Assembly: GCA_019752015.1 (NCBI GenBank)
Contig: JAIEMQ010000072.1
Coordinates: 1-64,000 of the forward strand
Reading direction: 5' to 3'
Source: Cyanobacteriota bacterium
GTDB taxonomy: Bacteria > Acidobacteriota > Vicinamibacteria > Vicinamibacterales > UBA2999
Length of the DNA stretch: 64,000 nt
Of this stretch, positions 22,819 to 32,534 are shown one piece after another (the first letter of the stretch is position 1; each line of letters starts with the position of its first letter). Under the pieces are notes generated by a model, which ran no database searches, was not told the origin of the DNA, and was given only the letters and a program-made list of their open reading frames with translations. The translations under genes and the position numbers were made by a program.

Positions 22819-24138
22819 ATGAGAGCGGTGTCGTATCGCTGGGTAATGCTGTTGCTCGCCGCGGCCGCCATGGTCGGCACATTACCGGGGCGTACGCAGG
22901 GTCTCGGCCTGATTACCGAACCCCTGCTCGAGGACCTCGGCATTGGCCGCGTTGACTATGCACAGCTGAATCTGTGGGCGACGCTCGCCGGATCGCTCTT
23001 CGCGATCGGCATCGGGCGATTCATCGATCGTCTCGGCGCCCGCATTGTCCTCACCATCGTCGCCGCCGCGCTTGGGCTCGTCGTCTGCGCAATGAGCTCG
23101 GTGCATTCGTTCTGGGCGCTGGCGATTGCCGTCACGCTGACGCGCGGTTTCGGTCAGAGCGCGCTGTCGGTGGTCAGCCTTGTGATGGTCGGCCAATGGT
23201 TTTCGCAATCCCCCGCCGGAGGCGGGGCCAAGCAAAATAGCCTTGGCGAGGCGGAGCCAAAGTTTCGAGGCGCAGCCTCGCCAACGGTTGATACGGCGAT
23301 GGCCGTTTACAGCATCGTGATGAGCATCGGCTTCATGATCGCCTTTCCGGTGGTTGGATCGATGGTGCAGTCGTTGGGATGGCGGTCGGCATGGCTGGCG
23401 ATCGGCGTTGCCTTACTCGTCGTTCTTGCGCCGATCAGTTTTGTGCTTGCGCGTACGGCAGGCGGGTCTGAAGACCCGCCTCTACGTAGAGGCGAGTCTT
23501 TAGACTCGCCTGATCGAGAAGGCGCGACGTGGCAACAGGCGTTAGCGACGCCGGCGTTCTGGGTTTTCTCCATCGGCGCGGCGCTGTACGGCCTGGTCGC
23601 GTCAGGTATTGGCCTGTTCAACGAATCGATTCTCAAAGAGCGCGGGTTTGGTTACGACGTTTATTACCAGACGCTGGTCGTCACGGCGGTGACGGCGTTG
23701 ATCGGCAACTTCGGCGGCGGATGGTCAGCGACGCGTATTTCCCTGACCAACCTGCTGGCGACGTCGCTGTTCGTGCTGGCGCTGGGCCTGGCGGCGATGC
23801 CGCACATCACCGCGATCGGCCACGTGATGGCGTGGGCCACGGCGATGGGACTCGGCGGCGGACTGGTGATGGTGCTGTTCTTCAGCGTCTGGCCGCGCGT
23901 CTATGGCCGCGCGCATCTCGGGCGCATTCAGGGCGCGGCGCAGGCGATGACGGTGATCGCATCGGCGGTCGGACCTCTTCTTCTGGCGTGGTGCGTCGAG
24001 TGGACCGGCAGCTACGCCGCGATGTTCAACATGCTCGCCGCCGTGATCGGCGCGCTCGCGTTCGTCTCGATGGTGACTCCCCTACCAAATCACCAGATCA
24101 CAAGGTCACCAGATCACCAGATTCGCCATTCCACTTGA
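22819..24138 (+). CDS. MFS transporter with two repeat-derived insertions
   Basis: ATG 22819 gives a 439-residue major facilitator superfamily protein with about 12 helices. The family motif A-like sequence is GRFIDRLGARIVLT. The substrate is unknown. Two cytoplasmic-loop regions carry in-frame DNA repeats. After VMVGQWFSQ comes SPAGGGAKQNSLGEAEPKFR GAASPTVD (23205-23297). In the central loop comes GGSEDPPLRRGESLDSPDRE (23461-23520). Relatives would be expected to have short loops there. The C-terminus (NHQITRSPDHQIRHST) is encoded by an 8-bp repeat array. The transporter frame remains intact, so the insertions appear tolerated. Confidence 0.88.
   Translation: MRAVSYRWVMLLLAAAAMVGTLPGRTQGLGLITEPLLEDLGIGRVDYAQLNLWATLAGSLFAIGIGRFIDRLGARIVLTIVAAALGLVVCAMSSVHSFWALAIAVTLTRGFGQSALSVVSLVMVGQWFSQSPAGGGAKQNSLGEAEPKFRGAASPTVDTAMAVYSIVMSIGFMIAFPVVGSMVQSLGWRSAWLAIGVALLVVLAPISFVLARTAGGSEDPPLRRGESLDSPDREGATWQQALATPAFWVFSIGAALYGLVASGIGLFNESILKERGFGYDVYYQTLVVTAVTALIGNFGGGWSATRISLTNLLATSLFVLALGLAAMPHITAIGHVMAWATAMGLGGGLVMVLFFSVWPRVYGRAHLGRIQGAAQAMTVIASAVGPLLLAWCVEWTGSYAAMFNMLAAVIGALAFVSMVTPLPNHQITRSPDHQIRHST
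23205..23290. repeat. Palindromic repeat insertion inside the MFS gene (first)
   Basis: CCCCGCC/GGA/GGCGGGG and a longer hairpin with arms TTGGCGAGGC and GCCTCGCCAA lie in tandem within the loop after the fourth helix. The stretch includes AGCCTTGGCGA, related to the element at 20959. Confidence 0.75.
23460..23510. repeat. Double palindrome insertion inside the MFS gene (second)
   Basis: GGCGGGTCT/GA/AGACCCGCC (23461-23480), the palindrome TCTACGTAGA, and GGCGAGTCT/TT/AGACTCGCC (23491-23510) form two hairpins back to back. Each unit has the same CGCCTCTAC design as the intergenic copies at 9739-9799. Confidence 0.85.
24086..24125. repeat. 8-bp periodic array CAGATCAC at the MFS 3' end
   Basis: Units CAAATCAC, CAGATCAC, AAGGTCAC, CAGATCAC and CAGATTCG follow at 8-bp period. 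They are translated as the C-terminus of the MFS protein. The order of unit variants is nearly the same as at 48803-48850. Confidence 0.85.
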
Positions 24139-24168
24139 CAGGCTAGTGGACCGGGAAGATAGTCCACT
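24135..24168 (+). promoter_or_regulatory. PadR promoter with overlapping operator, near-leaderless
   Basis: TTGACA (24135-24140) and GATAGT (24158-24163) are 17 bp apart. The inverted repeat AGTGGAC (24145-24151) / GTCCACT (24162-24168) covers the -10 box. The ATG at 24172 is only 8 bp past the -10, so the transcript should start at or next to the start codon. Confidence 0.65.
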
Positions 24169-24171
24169 GGT

Positions 24172-24507
24172 ATGTCTAGTGAAAAGGTCGAGCTCCTTCA
24201 GGGCACTCTGGATCTGATCATCCTGCGCGCGCTGTCGACCATGGGCCCGCAGCACGCCTATCGCCTGGCCGCGCGACTCGCGCAGGTCTCCGATCATCCC
24301 CTCTCCCTCAACCAGGGCACGTTGTATCCGGCGCTCGTCCGCCTCGAGCAAAAGGGCTGGATCAAAGGCTCGTGGGGCAAGACGGAAACCAATCGCGAAG
24401 CGAAGTTCTATGCGTTGACGAAGGCCGGCGAAAAGGCGGTGCACGTCGAAGCCGAAAAATGGCGCCGCCTGGCGGGCCTCGTCGACAAGCTGCTGCTCGA
24501 GTCGTGA
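24172..24507 (+). CDS. PadR-family regulator of the downstream permease block
   Basis: This is a 111-residue winged-helix protein: LLQGTLDLIILRALSTMGPQ, then LNQGTLYPALVRLEQKGWIK, then TNREAKFYALTKAGEKAV. It belongs to the short PadR group found beside acidobacterial orphan permeases. It starts from a strong promoter whose inverted repeat overlaps the -10 box, suggesting autorepression. The permease start follows 2 bp after its stop, so the two form one transcriptional unit. Confidence 0.95.
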   Translation: MSSEKVELLQGTLDLIILRALSTMGPQHAYRLAARLAQVSDHPLSLNQGTLYPALVRLEQKGWIKGSWGKTETNREAKFYALTKAGEKAVHVEAEKWRRLAGLVDKLLLES

Positions 24508-24509
24508 CC

Positions 24510-27203
24510 ATGTCGGGCGCGCGGCGGTTTTTCCAGAGACTCCTGTCGGCGATTCGCCACGATCGCGCCGAGGACGACCTCGCCCGCGAGGTCGCCGCGC
24601 ACCTGGCGCTGCTCGAAGAACAGTTTCGAAGCGACGGCATGACGCCGGAGGCGGCGCGGCTGGCGGCGCGGCGCGCGTTCGGCGGTGTCGAACAGGCCAA
24701 GGAACATCAGCGCGATGCGCGATCGTTCCGCTGGATCGCCGACCTGAGACAGGACATTACCTACGGCGCGCGCAGCTTTGCGCGCAGTCCTGGCTTCACG
24801 ATCGCCGCGGTCCTGACGCTGGCGCTTGGCATCGGCGCGGCCACGACCATCTTCGGCGCGTTGTACTTCATCGGCCTGCGCCCGCTGCCCTATGCCGATC
24901 CCGATCGCATCATGCGCGTCTTCGAATACCTGCCGCCGCGTGACGGCATCGGCGCGCCACGCCGCGGCCATCCGTTCGCGCCGAGTCAGCTCGACGTGGT
25001 GCGGAAATCCGCGTCGTTTTCCGACATCGGTCTCGAGATCCCGCGGTTGATGATCATGAAGGCGGGCGACACGCCGGCGCGCGTCGGCGGCAGCCGCATG
25101 TCGGCGGCGATCTTCGATCTGATCGACGTGCAACCGATCCGCGGCCGCGGCTTCCAGGAACCGGAGGAGCACAAAGGCGCCGACAACGTCGTGGTCATCA
25201 GCCATTCGCTCTGGCAGCGTCAGCTCGGCGGGCGCGACGATGTGATCGGCGCCACGCTGACGCTCGACGATCGCCCGCACACGATCGTCGGCGTGATGCC
25301 CGCCGGGTTTCAGTTCCCGCCCGGATCAACCGGCGAGATCTGGACGCCGCTCGTGCCCGCGGCCACGCCGCCAGCATTCCGGTTGCCGTTCTACGCCCGC
25401 CTGCACGACGGCGTGTCGCCGGCCGCGGCGCAGCAGGAGATCGCCGCGATCTATGACGCCGTGCGCGGCACCAACGCGTCGAATCGTCCGCGCCTGGAAG
25501 TGCTGCCGGCGAAAGATGTCCTGATCGAGCCGTTCAAGCCGGCGATTACCGTGCTCGCCGTCGCGGTGATCGTGGTGTTGCTGATCGCCTGTGTCAACGT
25601 CGCCAACCTCGTGCTGGCGCGATCGACGGTTCGTGAATACGAGGTCGCGCTTCGCGCCGCGCTCGGCGCCAGCCGCTCGCGCATCATTCGGCAGCATCTG
25701 GCCGAAGGCGTGCTGCTCGCCCTGGCTGCCGGCTTCGGCGGGATCGCGATCGCCGTTGCCGGAACGTCGTGGCTCAGCGCATTCGGAAGCGTCGGCCCGC
25801 GGCGCGACATGCTTCCCGGCATCAACATTCCGCGCCTCTCCGAAACCGCGGTCGACGCGACCGTGATTGGATTCGCGCTCGCGGTATCCGTGCTCGCCGG
25901 ACTGGCGTTCGGCCTGATCGCCGGCGTTCGCCGGCCCGCGACGCTGGCGTCGAGCCTTCGGCGCGAGCGGCCCCGATGGTCCTGGCTGGGCGTTCGCGGC
26001 ATGCAGCAGTCGCTGGTGATCGCCGAAGTGGCGATGGCGATGGTGCTGTTCGTCGGCAGCGCGTTGATGATTCGGAGTTTCATGCATCTGTCGTCGATCG
26101 ACACCGGCTTCACCGCGGAAGGTCTGTTGAGCCTGCAGGTGACGTTACCGGCGTCGCGCACTCCCCCTGAAGTCACGAATTTTGGCGAGGCGCTGATCGA
26201 TCGCGTCGCGTCGCTGCCGCAAGTCGAGGCCGCTGCGTATGCGGAATCGCTGCCGATGGTTCCGGTGGGACGGCCCGCGCCGCTCAGCCGCACACCAGTC
26301 ATTCCAAAACCGGATCCGGCGGCACCACTGCTGGACGTGCGCATTGTGAGCCACGATTTCACCACCGTGATGGGCATGCGCATCCTCTCGGGCAGGCCGC
26401 TCGCCGCCGCCGACGGAGCGGCCGCATCGCGCGCCGTCCTGATCAACGAGACGCTCGCGCGGCAGATGTTTGAGGGCGCGCCGGTGGTCGGCGGGATGCT
26501 GTTCATCGGCGGGCCGACGTTCGATCCGCCGGGCCGATCCGGCCCGCTCCAACCGTGGGAAATCGTCGGGGTCATCGCGGACGTGAAACAGCGCAACGTG
26601 ATCGATGCGCCGGCGCCGCAGATCTTCATCGATCAGCGGCAGGTGCCCGGCCCTACAGGCGTGACTGCGATCAACCTCGTGATCCGATCGACCGGCGACA
26701 CCGCCGGACTGCTCGCGAGTTTGCGGCCGATGGTCACGCAGTTGGAGCCGCAGGCCTTCATCGACAACGTCGCGCCGTTGAACAGCCTGGTCGCCAACAC
26801 CTATGCGCGGCCGCGGCTCTACGCGCTGGTGCTCGGCCTCTACTCGACGATCGCGATCGGGCTCGTCGCGATCGGCATCTACGGCGTGATCGCGTTCGCG
26901 GTGGCGCAACGCACGCGTGAAATCGGCATTCGCATGGCGCTCGGCGCGCGGCGCTATCAGGTCCGCGCGCTGGTCGTCCGCGACAGCGCCCTCGTCACCG
27001 CCGCCGGACTCGTGATCGGGCTCGGCGGCGCGGCGTGGTCGTCGCGCCTGTTCGAAGGATTGTTGTTCGGCGTCGCGCCCCTCGATCGAGGGACGTATGC
27101 CGCGGTGGCGGTGGCGTTCGCGGCCATCGCGCTCGTTGCCGCCTTCATCCCGGCTCGACGCGCCTCAGCGGTCGACCCGGTGACCGCGCTTCGCGCCGAG
27201 TAG
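24510..27203 (+). CDS. ADOP-type FtsX/MacB permease with N-terminal helical domain
   Basis: This is an 897-residue permease. The first 75 residues form a soluble helical domain (RHDRAEDDLAREVAAHLALL, ARRAFGGVEQAKEHQRDARS) typical of PadR-linked members. Two MacB_PCD-FtsX modules follow, the first with ACVNVANLVLARSTVREYEV and the second with AQRTREIGIRMALGARRYQV. The end is RRASAVDPVTALRAE. No ABC ATPase is nearby. It is coupled to the PadR gene. A GTG two codons upstream (24504) is an alternative start. Confidence 0.93.
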   Translation: MSGARRFFQRLLSAIRHDRAEDDLAREVAAHLALLEEQFRSDGMTPEAARLAARRAFGGVEQAKEHQRDARSFRWIADLRQDITYGARSFARSPGFTIAAVLTLALGIGAATTIFGALYFIGLRPLPYADPDRIMRVFEYLPPRDGIGAPRRGHPFAPSQLDVVRKSASFSDIGLEIPRLMIMKAGDTPARVGGSRMSAAIFDLIDVQPIRGRGFQEPEEHKGADNVVVISHSLWQRQLGGRDDVIGATLTLDDRPHTIVGVMPAGFQFPPGSTGEIWTPLVPAATPPAFRLPFYARLHDGVSPAAAQQEIAAIYDAVRGTNASNRPRLEVLPAKDVLIEPFKPAITVLAVAVIVVLLIACVNVANLVLARSTVREYEVALRAALGASRSRIIRQHLAEGVLLALAAGFGGIAIAVAGTSWLSAFGSVGPRRDMLPGINIPRLSETAVDATVIGFALAVSVLAGLAFGLIAGVRRPATLASSLRRERPRWSWLGVRGMQQSLVIAEVAMAMVLFVGSALMIRSFMHLSSIDTGFTAEGLLSLQVTLPASRTPPEVTNFGEALIDRVASLPQVEAAAYAESLPMVPVGRPAPLSRTPVIPKPDPAAPLLDVRIVSHDFTTVMGMRILSGRPLAAADGAAASRAVLINETLARQMFEGAPVVGGMLFIGGPTFDPPGRSGPLQPWEIVGVIADVKQRNVIDAPAPQIFIDQRQVPGPTGVTAINLVIRSTGDTAGLLASLRPMVTQLEPQAFIDNVAPLNSLVANTYARPRLYALVLGLYSTIAIGLVAIGIYGVIAFAVAQRTREIGIRMALGARRYQVRALVVRDSALVTAAGLVIGLGGAAWSSRLFEGLLFGVAPLDRGTYAAVAVAFAAIALVAAFIPARRASAVDPVTALRAE

Positions 27204-27212
27204 GAGTTGACG

Positions 27213-29708
27213 ATGCGAGAGATTCGATACGCGATGCGATCGCTGCTTCGCACGCCGGCCTTCACGATCGCCACGGTGCTCACGCTCGCCATCGGCATCG
27301 GCGCCGCCACGGCGATCTACTCCGTCGTCGACACCATCCTGTTCAGGCCGCTGCCCTTCGAAGGCGGCGATCGTCTCGTGCGCCTGATCGAATACAGCCC
27401 GCACTTCCGAGCCGGGGAGCCGCCGGTGCGCCGCGGTATCAACTACCAGGAATATCGAGGCTGGCGCGATCGCGCGAACACCATCGAGGAAGCCGTTGCC
27501 ATTGTCGGCATGGCGCAGCGCATGGTGAAGACGCCGGATGGCGCCGCGGGCATGTGGGGCGCCATGGTGTCCGGCAATCTGTTTTCGCTGCTGCCGGCGC
27601 GTGCGCATCTCGGACGCACGCTGCAGCCGGCCGACGAGAGCAATCCAACCGTGGTCGTGATCAGTTACGACATGTGGCGGCGTCACTACCATTCCGATCC
27701 GTCAATCATCGGCCGCGCGCTCGAGTTCCGCATGGGCGCGCTGTTGCCCGCGCGGCCGCCGATGTTCCTGACGGTCGTCGGTGTGCTGGCCCGCGATTAC
27801 GAATTCCCGACCGGCACGCTCGACTTCGTGATGCCGGTGGCGCTCGATCCTTCGGCGAAGCCTCCGGGCACGAACACGATCGCCCGCCTCGCACGCGATG
27901 TGTCGATTGCGTCTGCGACGCAGGAAGCCAACACGATGGGCACGGCGATGCGCCCTGCCTGGCCTGCCGATCGCGTGGCGCCGTCGGGGCCGCGATTCGA
28001 GTACGTCAGCATCAAAGAACAACTCGTCGAGCCGCTGCGGCCCGCCCTGCGCGTGATCCTCACCGCCGTCGTCGTGTTGTTGCTGATCGTGTGCGCGAAC
28101 GCGGCGAACCTGCTCCTCGCCCGCGGCACCAGCTGCCGACGTGAGATCGCCGTGAGGCTCGCGGTTGGCGCGAGCCGCGTTCAGGTGTTCCGCCAAATCC
28201 TTCTCGAATGCGGAATGCTGGCCGCGGCCGGCGGCCTGTTCGGTGCGGCGCTCGGAGCCGCGGGTGTGGTTCTCGTCAGGCAGCTGGCCACCGTCGACGC
28301 TCAGGGCATCTTCCGGTTGATGTTCGGCAGCAACATCCTGCCGCGCGCGAACGAGGTCACCGTGGACTGGCGGCTGTTCGCGATCGCCTTTGCGATCGCG
28401 GCAATCACCGCGATCGTCTTCGGACTTTTGCCCGCAGTGCAGCTGTCGCGCACGAATCATATGCAGGCCATGGGATCGCGCGGCGGCGGCAGCTCGCGTG
28501 GCGAATCACGATTGCGCAGCGCGTTGACGCTCGCGCAGCTGACGCTGGCCACGGTGCTGCTGACCGGCGCGGCGTTGCTGGCCAACAGCTTCATCAAGCT
28601 GGCGACGTTCAACAAAGGCTACGACCCGAAGCACGTGCTGGCCTTCAATCTCCTGTTGCCGGACACGTACTCAACGGCGCGCAAAGGCGAAACGATCGAA
28701 GCGCTGCTCGGCCGTTTGCGCTCGAATCCCGATGTTCGCGCGGCTGGATTCGCGCGTCACGGCCTGCTGATTGGTGAAGAGCTCTACATCGGGAGGTTCG
28801 TCCCGCCCGGCAAGACGCTCCAGGAGATGGACTTCGGCATCCGCTCGCGATCCGTCAGCGACGGCTTCCTGACGGCAATGGGCGTGCTGATTCTCCAGGG
28901 CCGCGATCTGTCACCGGCCGATTCCGGAGATGCGCCAGGGGCGATCGTCATCAATCGGTCGGCGGCGCACCGCTTGTTCGGTGACGCCAATCCCGTCGGG
29001 CAGTCCGTGCAGTGGGTCGTCGGAAAGACCCAGTCGAACATGACCGTGGTTGGCGTCGTCGAGGACATGCACCAGGAAGAGGCCACGGACACCCTGGTCC
29101 CGGAAATCTTCTTCGACTATCGCCAGTTCCTGCGCTTTCATGACGCGAACGGGAACGAGAGCGCCATCGGCTTTCTCTCCTTCGCCATTCGCACGACCGG
29201 CGGCCCGTCAGCGCTCGTGCCTGCGGTCCGCGAATCGATCACTTCAATCGATCCGAACATCGGCATCGACGCGATTGCCCCAATGGAGCAGCTCGAAGCG
29301 AGCGCGCGCGCGCAACAGCGTTTCTACGCCGTCATGCTCGGCGTCTTCGCCGCCGTGTCCGCGATGCTCGCCGCAATCGGCGTCTACGGCATGCTCACTT
29401 ACGCCGTGTCGCAGCGCACGAAAGAGATCGGTGTCCGCATGGCGCTCGGCGCGCGTGCGAATCAAGTACTGACGCTGTTCATGCGGCGCGGACTCGTCTT
29501 GACCGCAGCCGGTGTCGGGCTCGGATTGAGCGCCGCCGCCGTGGGTGCACGGTCGATCGAATCAATGTTGTTCGGCATCACGCCGCTCGATGCGCCGACC
29601 TTCGGCGCCGTCGCGATTGGCTTCGCGCTGGTCGCCGCCGTCGCCAGTTATTTCCCCGCGCGTTACGCGACCCGGGTCGATCCGATCGTGACGCTGAGAG
29701 AGGACTAA
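27213..29708 (+). CDS. ADOP-type FtsX/MacB permease
   Basis: ATG 27213 is preceded by a TAGGAG ribosome binding site and gives 831 residues (MREIRYAMRSLLRTPAFTIA). It has the duplicated MacB_PCD-FtsX organisation, with CANAANLLLARGTSCRREIA closing the first module and SQRTKEIGVRMALGARANQV in the second. It lacks the N-terminal helical domain of its upstream neighbour. The stop overlaps the next permease start (TAATG), so three permeases are probably co-transcribed. They share about the same architecture and may form heteromeric complexes. Confidence 0.92.
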   Translation: MREIRYAMRSLLRTPAFTIATVLTLAIGIGAATAIYSVVDTILFRPLPFEGGDRLVRLIEYSPHFRAGEPPVRRGINYQEYRGWRDRANTIEEAVAIVGMAQRMVKTPDGAAGMWGAMVSGNLFSLLPARAHLGRTLQPADESNPTVVVISYDMWRRHYHSDPSIIGRALEFRMGALLPARPPMFLTVVGVLARDYEFPTGTLDFVMPVALDPSAKPPGTNTIARLARDVSIASATQEANTMGTAMRPAWPADRVAPSGPRFEYVSIKEQLVEPLRPALRVILTAVVVLLLIVCANAANLLLARGTSCRREIAVRLAVGASRVQVFRQILLECGMLAAAGGLFGAALGAAGVVLVRQLATVDAQGIFRLMFGSNILPRANEVTVDWRLFAIAFAIAAITAIVFGLLPAVQLSRTNHMQAMGSRGGGSSRGESRLRSALTLAQLTLATVLLTGAALLANSFIKLATFNKGYDPKHVLAFNLLLPDTYSTARKGETIEALLGRLRSNPDVRAAGFARHGLLIGEELYIGRFVPPGKTLQEMDFGIRSRSVSDGFLTAMGVLILQGRDLSPADSGDAPGAIVINRSAAHRLFGDANPVGQSVQWVVGKTQSNMTVVGVVEDMHQEEATDTLVPEIFFDYRQFLRFHDANGNESAIGFLSFAIRTTGGPSALVPAVRESITSIDPNIGIDAIAPMEQLEASARAQQRFYAVMLGVFAAVSAMLAAIGVYGMLTYAVSQRTKEIGVRMALGARANQVLTLFMRRGLVLTAAGVGLGLSAAAVGARSIESMLFGITPLDAPTFGAVAIGFALVAAVASYFPARYATRVDPIVTLRED

Positions 29709-32492
29709 TGGCCACCGTCCGCCAATTCATCGCCCGGCTCATCGCGCTGTTCCGCAACGGCTCATCGGAGCGCGCGCTGACGCGCGAGATCGATTCGCAC
29801 TTGCAGCTGCTCGAGGACGAGTTCATCGCGACAGGAATGGCACCGGCGGATGCGAAGCTCGCCGCGCAACGCGCGTTCGGCGGCGTCGATCAAGCGAAGG
29901 AGCATCAACGCGATGCGCGATCGTTTCGATGGATCGCCGATCTGCCTCGCGACGCGTCGTACGCGATTCGTTCGTTGCGAAAGAACCCGTCGTTCACGAT
30001 CGCGGCGGTCCTGACGCTCGCGATCGGGATCGGCGCGACGACCGCGATCTACAGCGTTGTCGACACCGTATTGCTGAGGCCGCTGCCCTTTGATGGCAGC
30101 GATCGAATCGTCGCGATCACCGAGCCCGAGCGGCCGCGCAACACGCCCGGCATCAACTATCAGGAATTTCTCGAATGGCGCACGCGCACGTCCACGCTCG
30201 AAGGGATGGCCGCAATCACCGGCAACCCGCAAGTCATCATGGCCACGCGGTCAGGGACGGCGCGGCTGTCGGCCGCCATGGTCTCGTCGAATTTCTTCGA
30301 CGTTTTCGGCGTGCGTGCCGGCCTCGGCAGGCTGATCGAGCCGCGGGACGATGCAAATCCCGATGTCGTGGTGTTGAGCAACACCGCTTGGCGCACTTAT
30401 TTCCGGAGCAATCCCGACGCGGTCGGATCGGTCATCGAGCTGCGCGGCAGCATCGGAGCCGGTCCGAGCAATCTCAACGCCAAGCCGGGCGACGCAGGAC
30501 GGCTGCTCACCGTGATTGGTGTACTGCCGCCTGAATACGACACGCTCGGACTTGTTCAGGACATCTATCTGATCCTGATTCCGGACAAGGTCGGCCGTCC
30601 CCCAGGTGTGAGTATCAACGCGCGGCTTCGCGAGGGCGTAACGCTGGCGGCGGCCGAGGAAGAGGCCGGCGTGATCGGCGGCGCGGTGCGGCCGCCGCGG
30701 CCGCAGGATGCGCCGGCGCTGACCGGCCCGCGGTTCCGAGTGTCGTCGGTGAAAGACGATCTCGTCGCGCCGATTCGGCCGGCATTGCGCGTCTTCCTCG
30801 CCGCCGTCGGCGTCGTGCTGCTGATCGTGTGCGCGAACGTCGCGAACCTGCTGATGGCGCGAGGCACGGCGCGCGCGCGCGAGATTGCCGTGCGGCTCGC
30901 GATTGGCGCCAGCCGCGCGCGCGTGATGCGGCAAATCCTGACTGAATGTCTGGTGCTGGCCGGCATCGGCGGCGTGCTCGGCGCCGCGATTGGCGCCGCC
31001 GGCGTCAGCCTCATCGCGGCTCGCCACCATCAACGCGCAAGGCGTGTTTCGAATCGTGTTCGGCGGCAACCTGCTGCCGCGGTTGCAGGAGGTTGACGTC
31101 GATGGCCGCGTGATGCTGATTGCCATGGGCCTGTCGCTCGCGGCCAGTGTGCTGTTTGGCGTGTTGCCGGCGTGGCAACTGTCGCGCGTCAGCCAGTTGC
31201 AGGCACTCGGTACTCGTGCTTTCAGCGGATCGCGACGCGACACTCGCACACGCACGGCGCTGGTCGTGAGCCAGCTCGTTCTGGCAACGGTGCTGCTCGT
31301 CGCCGCCGGGCTGCTCGTCAACAGCTTCATCAGCCTGTCGCGCGTCGAGAAAGGCTACGACCCGACCGACGTCGTCGCCTTTCAACTCGTGTTGCCCGCC
31401 GACTATGCGACCGAGCGCAAGGCCGCAACAATCGCATCGCTGTTGAGCGCGTTGCGCAACCGCACAGAAGTCCGGCAGGCGGGCTTTGCCTACGCAGGTA
31501 TTCTGCTCGGCCTGCAGGATACCGTCGGCGTGTTCATTCCGCCGGGAAGGACCATCGAAGAAATGCAGGGCGAAGAGGAAAAGCCGCGATTGAAGTCGTT
31601 GAGTCCGGGCTATCTCGAAGCGATGGGCGTTCCGCTATTGAGCGGCCGGTATCTGGAAGAGCGCGATAGCACCGGCGCCTTCAACATCATCGTCAACCGC
31701 ACCGTCGCGAAGCGCTACTTCGGCGACGCGAATCCGCTCGGCCAGACACTCGTGTGGCGCACCGGGCAGGGCCTCAATCCGACGCTGCGTCCCTTCGATG
31801 CGCCGCTGCAGATCGTTGGTGTGGTCGAGGACATCCGGCAGGGGCGTGTCGCAACGCCGGCTTACGCGGAAATTTTCATGGACTATCGCCAGGTCCGGGA
31901 GATTCACGAGCGCATGAAGTTTCCGAAGGGCCGCGTCGAGCAGATCAGCCTTGGTTTCATGTCGTTCGGCGTACGGACCCGCGGCAACCCCACGGCGTTT
32001 TTCCCCGCCGTCCGCGAGGCGGTTCGCACCATCGATCCGAACGCCAGCATCGACGCCATTCACACCATGGATGAAATGGTCGGCTACTCGACGGCGCGGC
32101 AGCGTTTCTATGCCGTGCTGCTCAGCGTCTTCGCCGGCGTGGCAGGTTTACTGGCTGTGATCGGCATTTACGGAGTGCTGGCGTACGCCGTGATGCAGCG
32201 CACCCAGGAGATCGGAATCCGCATGGCTCTCGGCGCCGAACGGCGCCAGGTGATGTCACTGATCCTTCGGCGCGGCGTCGTCGTCGCCGTCATCGGCATC
32301 ACCATCGGAATGATCGGCGCGTTCGCGGGGGCTCGATACATGCAGTCGATGCTGTTCGGCGTCGAACCGCGCGACCCGTCAACGTTCACCGCCGTTGCAA
32401 TCGCCTTTGCGATGGTTGCCGTCGCGGCCTCATATCTGCCCGCGCGCCGCGCCACGAAAGTCGATCCAATGGTGGCGCTCCGCGTCGACTGA
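29708..32492 (+). pseudogene. ADOP-type permease with a frameshift
   Basis: The 5' frame encodes the N-terminal helical domain (EIDSHLQLLEDEFIATGMAP) and the first MacB_PCD-FtsX module. At about 31014-31021 it changes frame; the second frame continues LATINAQGVFRIVFGGNLLP and the complete second module to RRATKVDPMVALRVD. Alignment with the preceding paralog (VRQLATVDAQG) suggests loss of a CG dinucleotide in a CGCGCG-like run. Apart from this lesion the gene is intact, so a sequencing error or very recent inactivation is possible. Restored, it would be about 928 residues. Confidence 0.85.
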
Positions 32493-32534
32493 TGCGTAAC
32501 GAACACCGCCCTTCCTGCTACCGTATAGCCAGAG

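Noticed and set aside
24086-24125. CRISPR-like or VNTR coding for a structured protein repeat
   Set aside because: The period is 8 bp (not a multiple of 3), so it cannot encode a regular peptide repeat; it only forms the last codons of the MFS gene.
31010-31025. Programmed ribosomal frameshift in the permease
   Set aside because: No slippery heptamer or stimulatory structure was seen; a dinucleotide loss explains the shift better.
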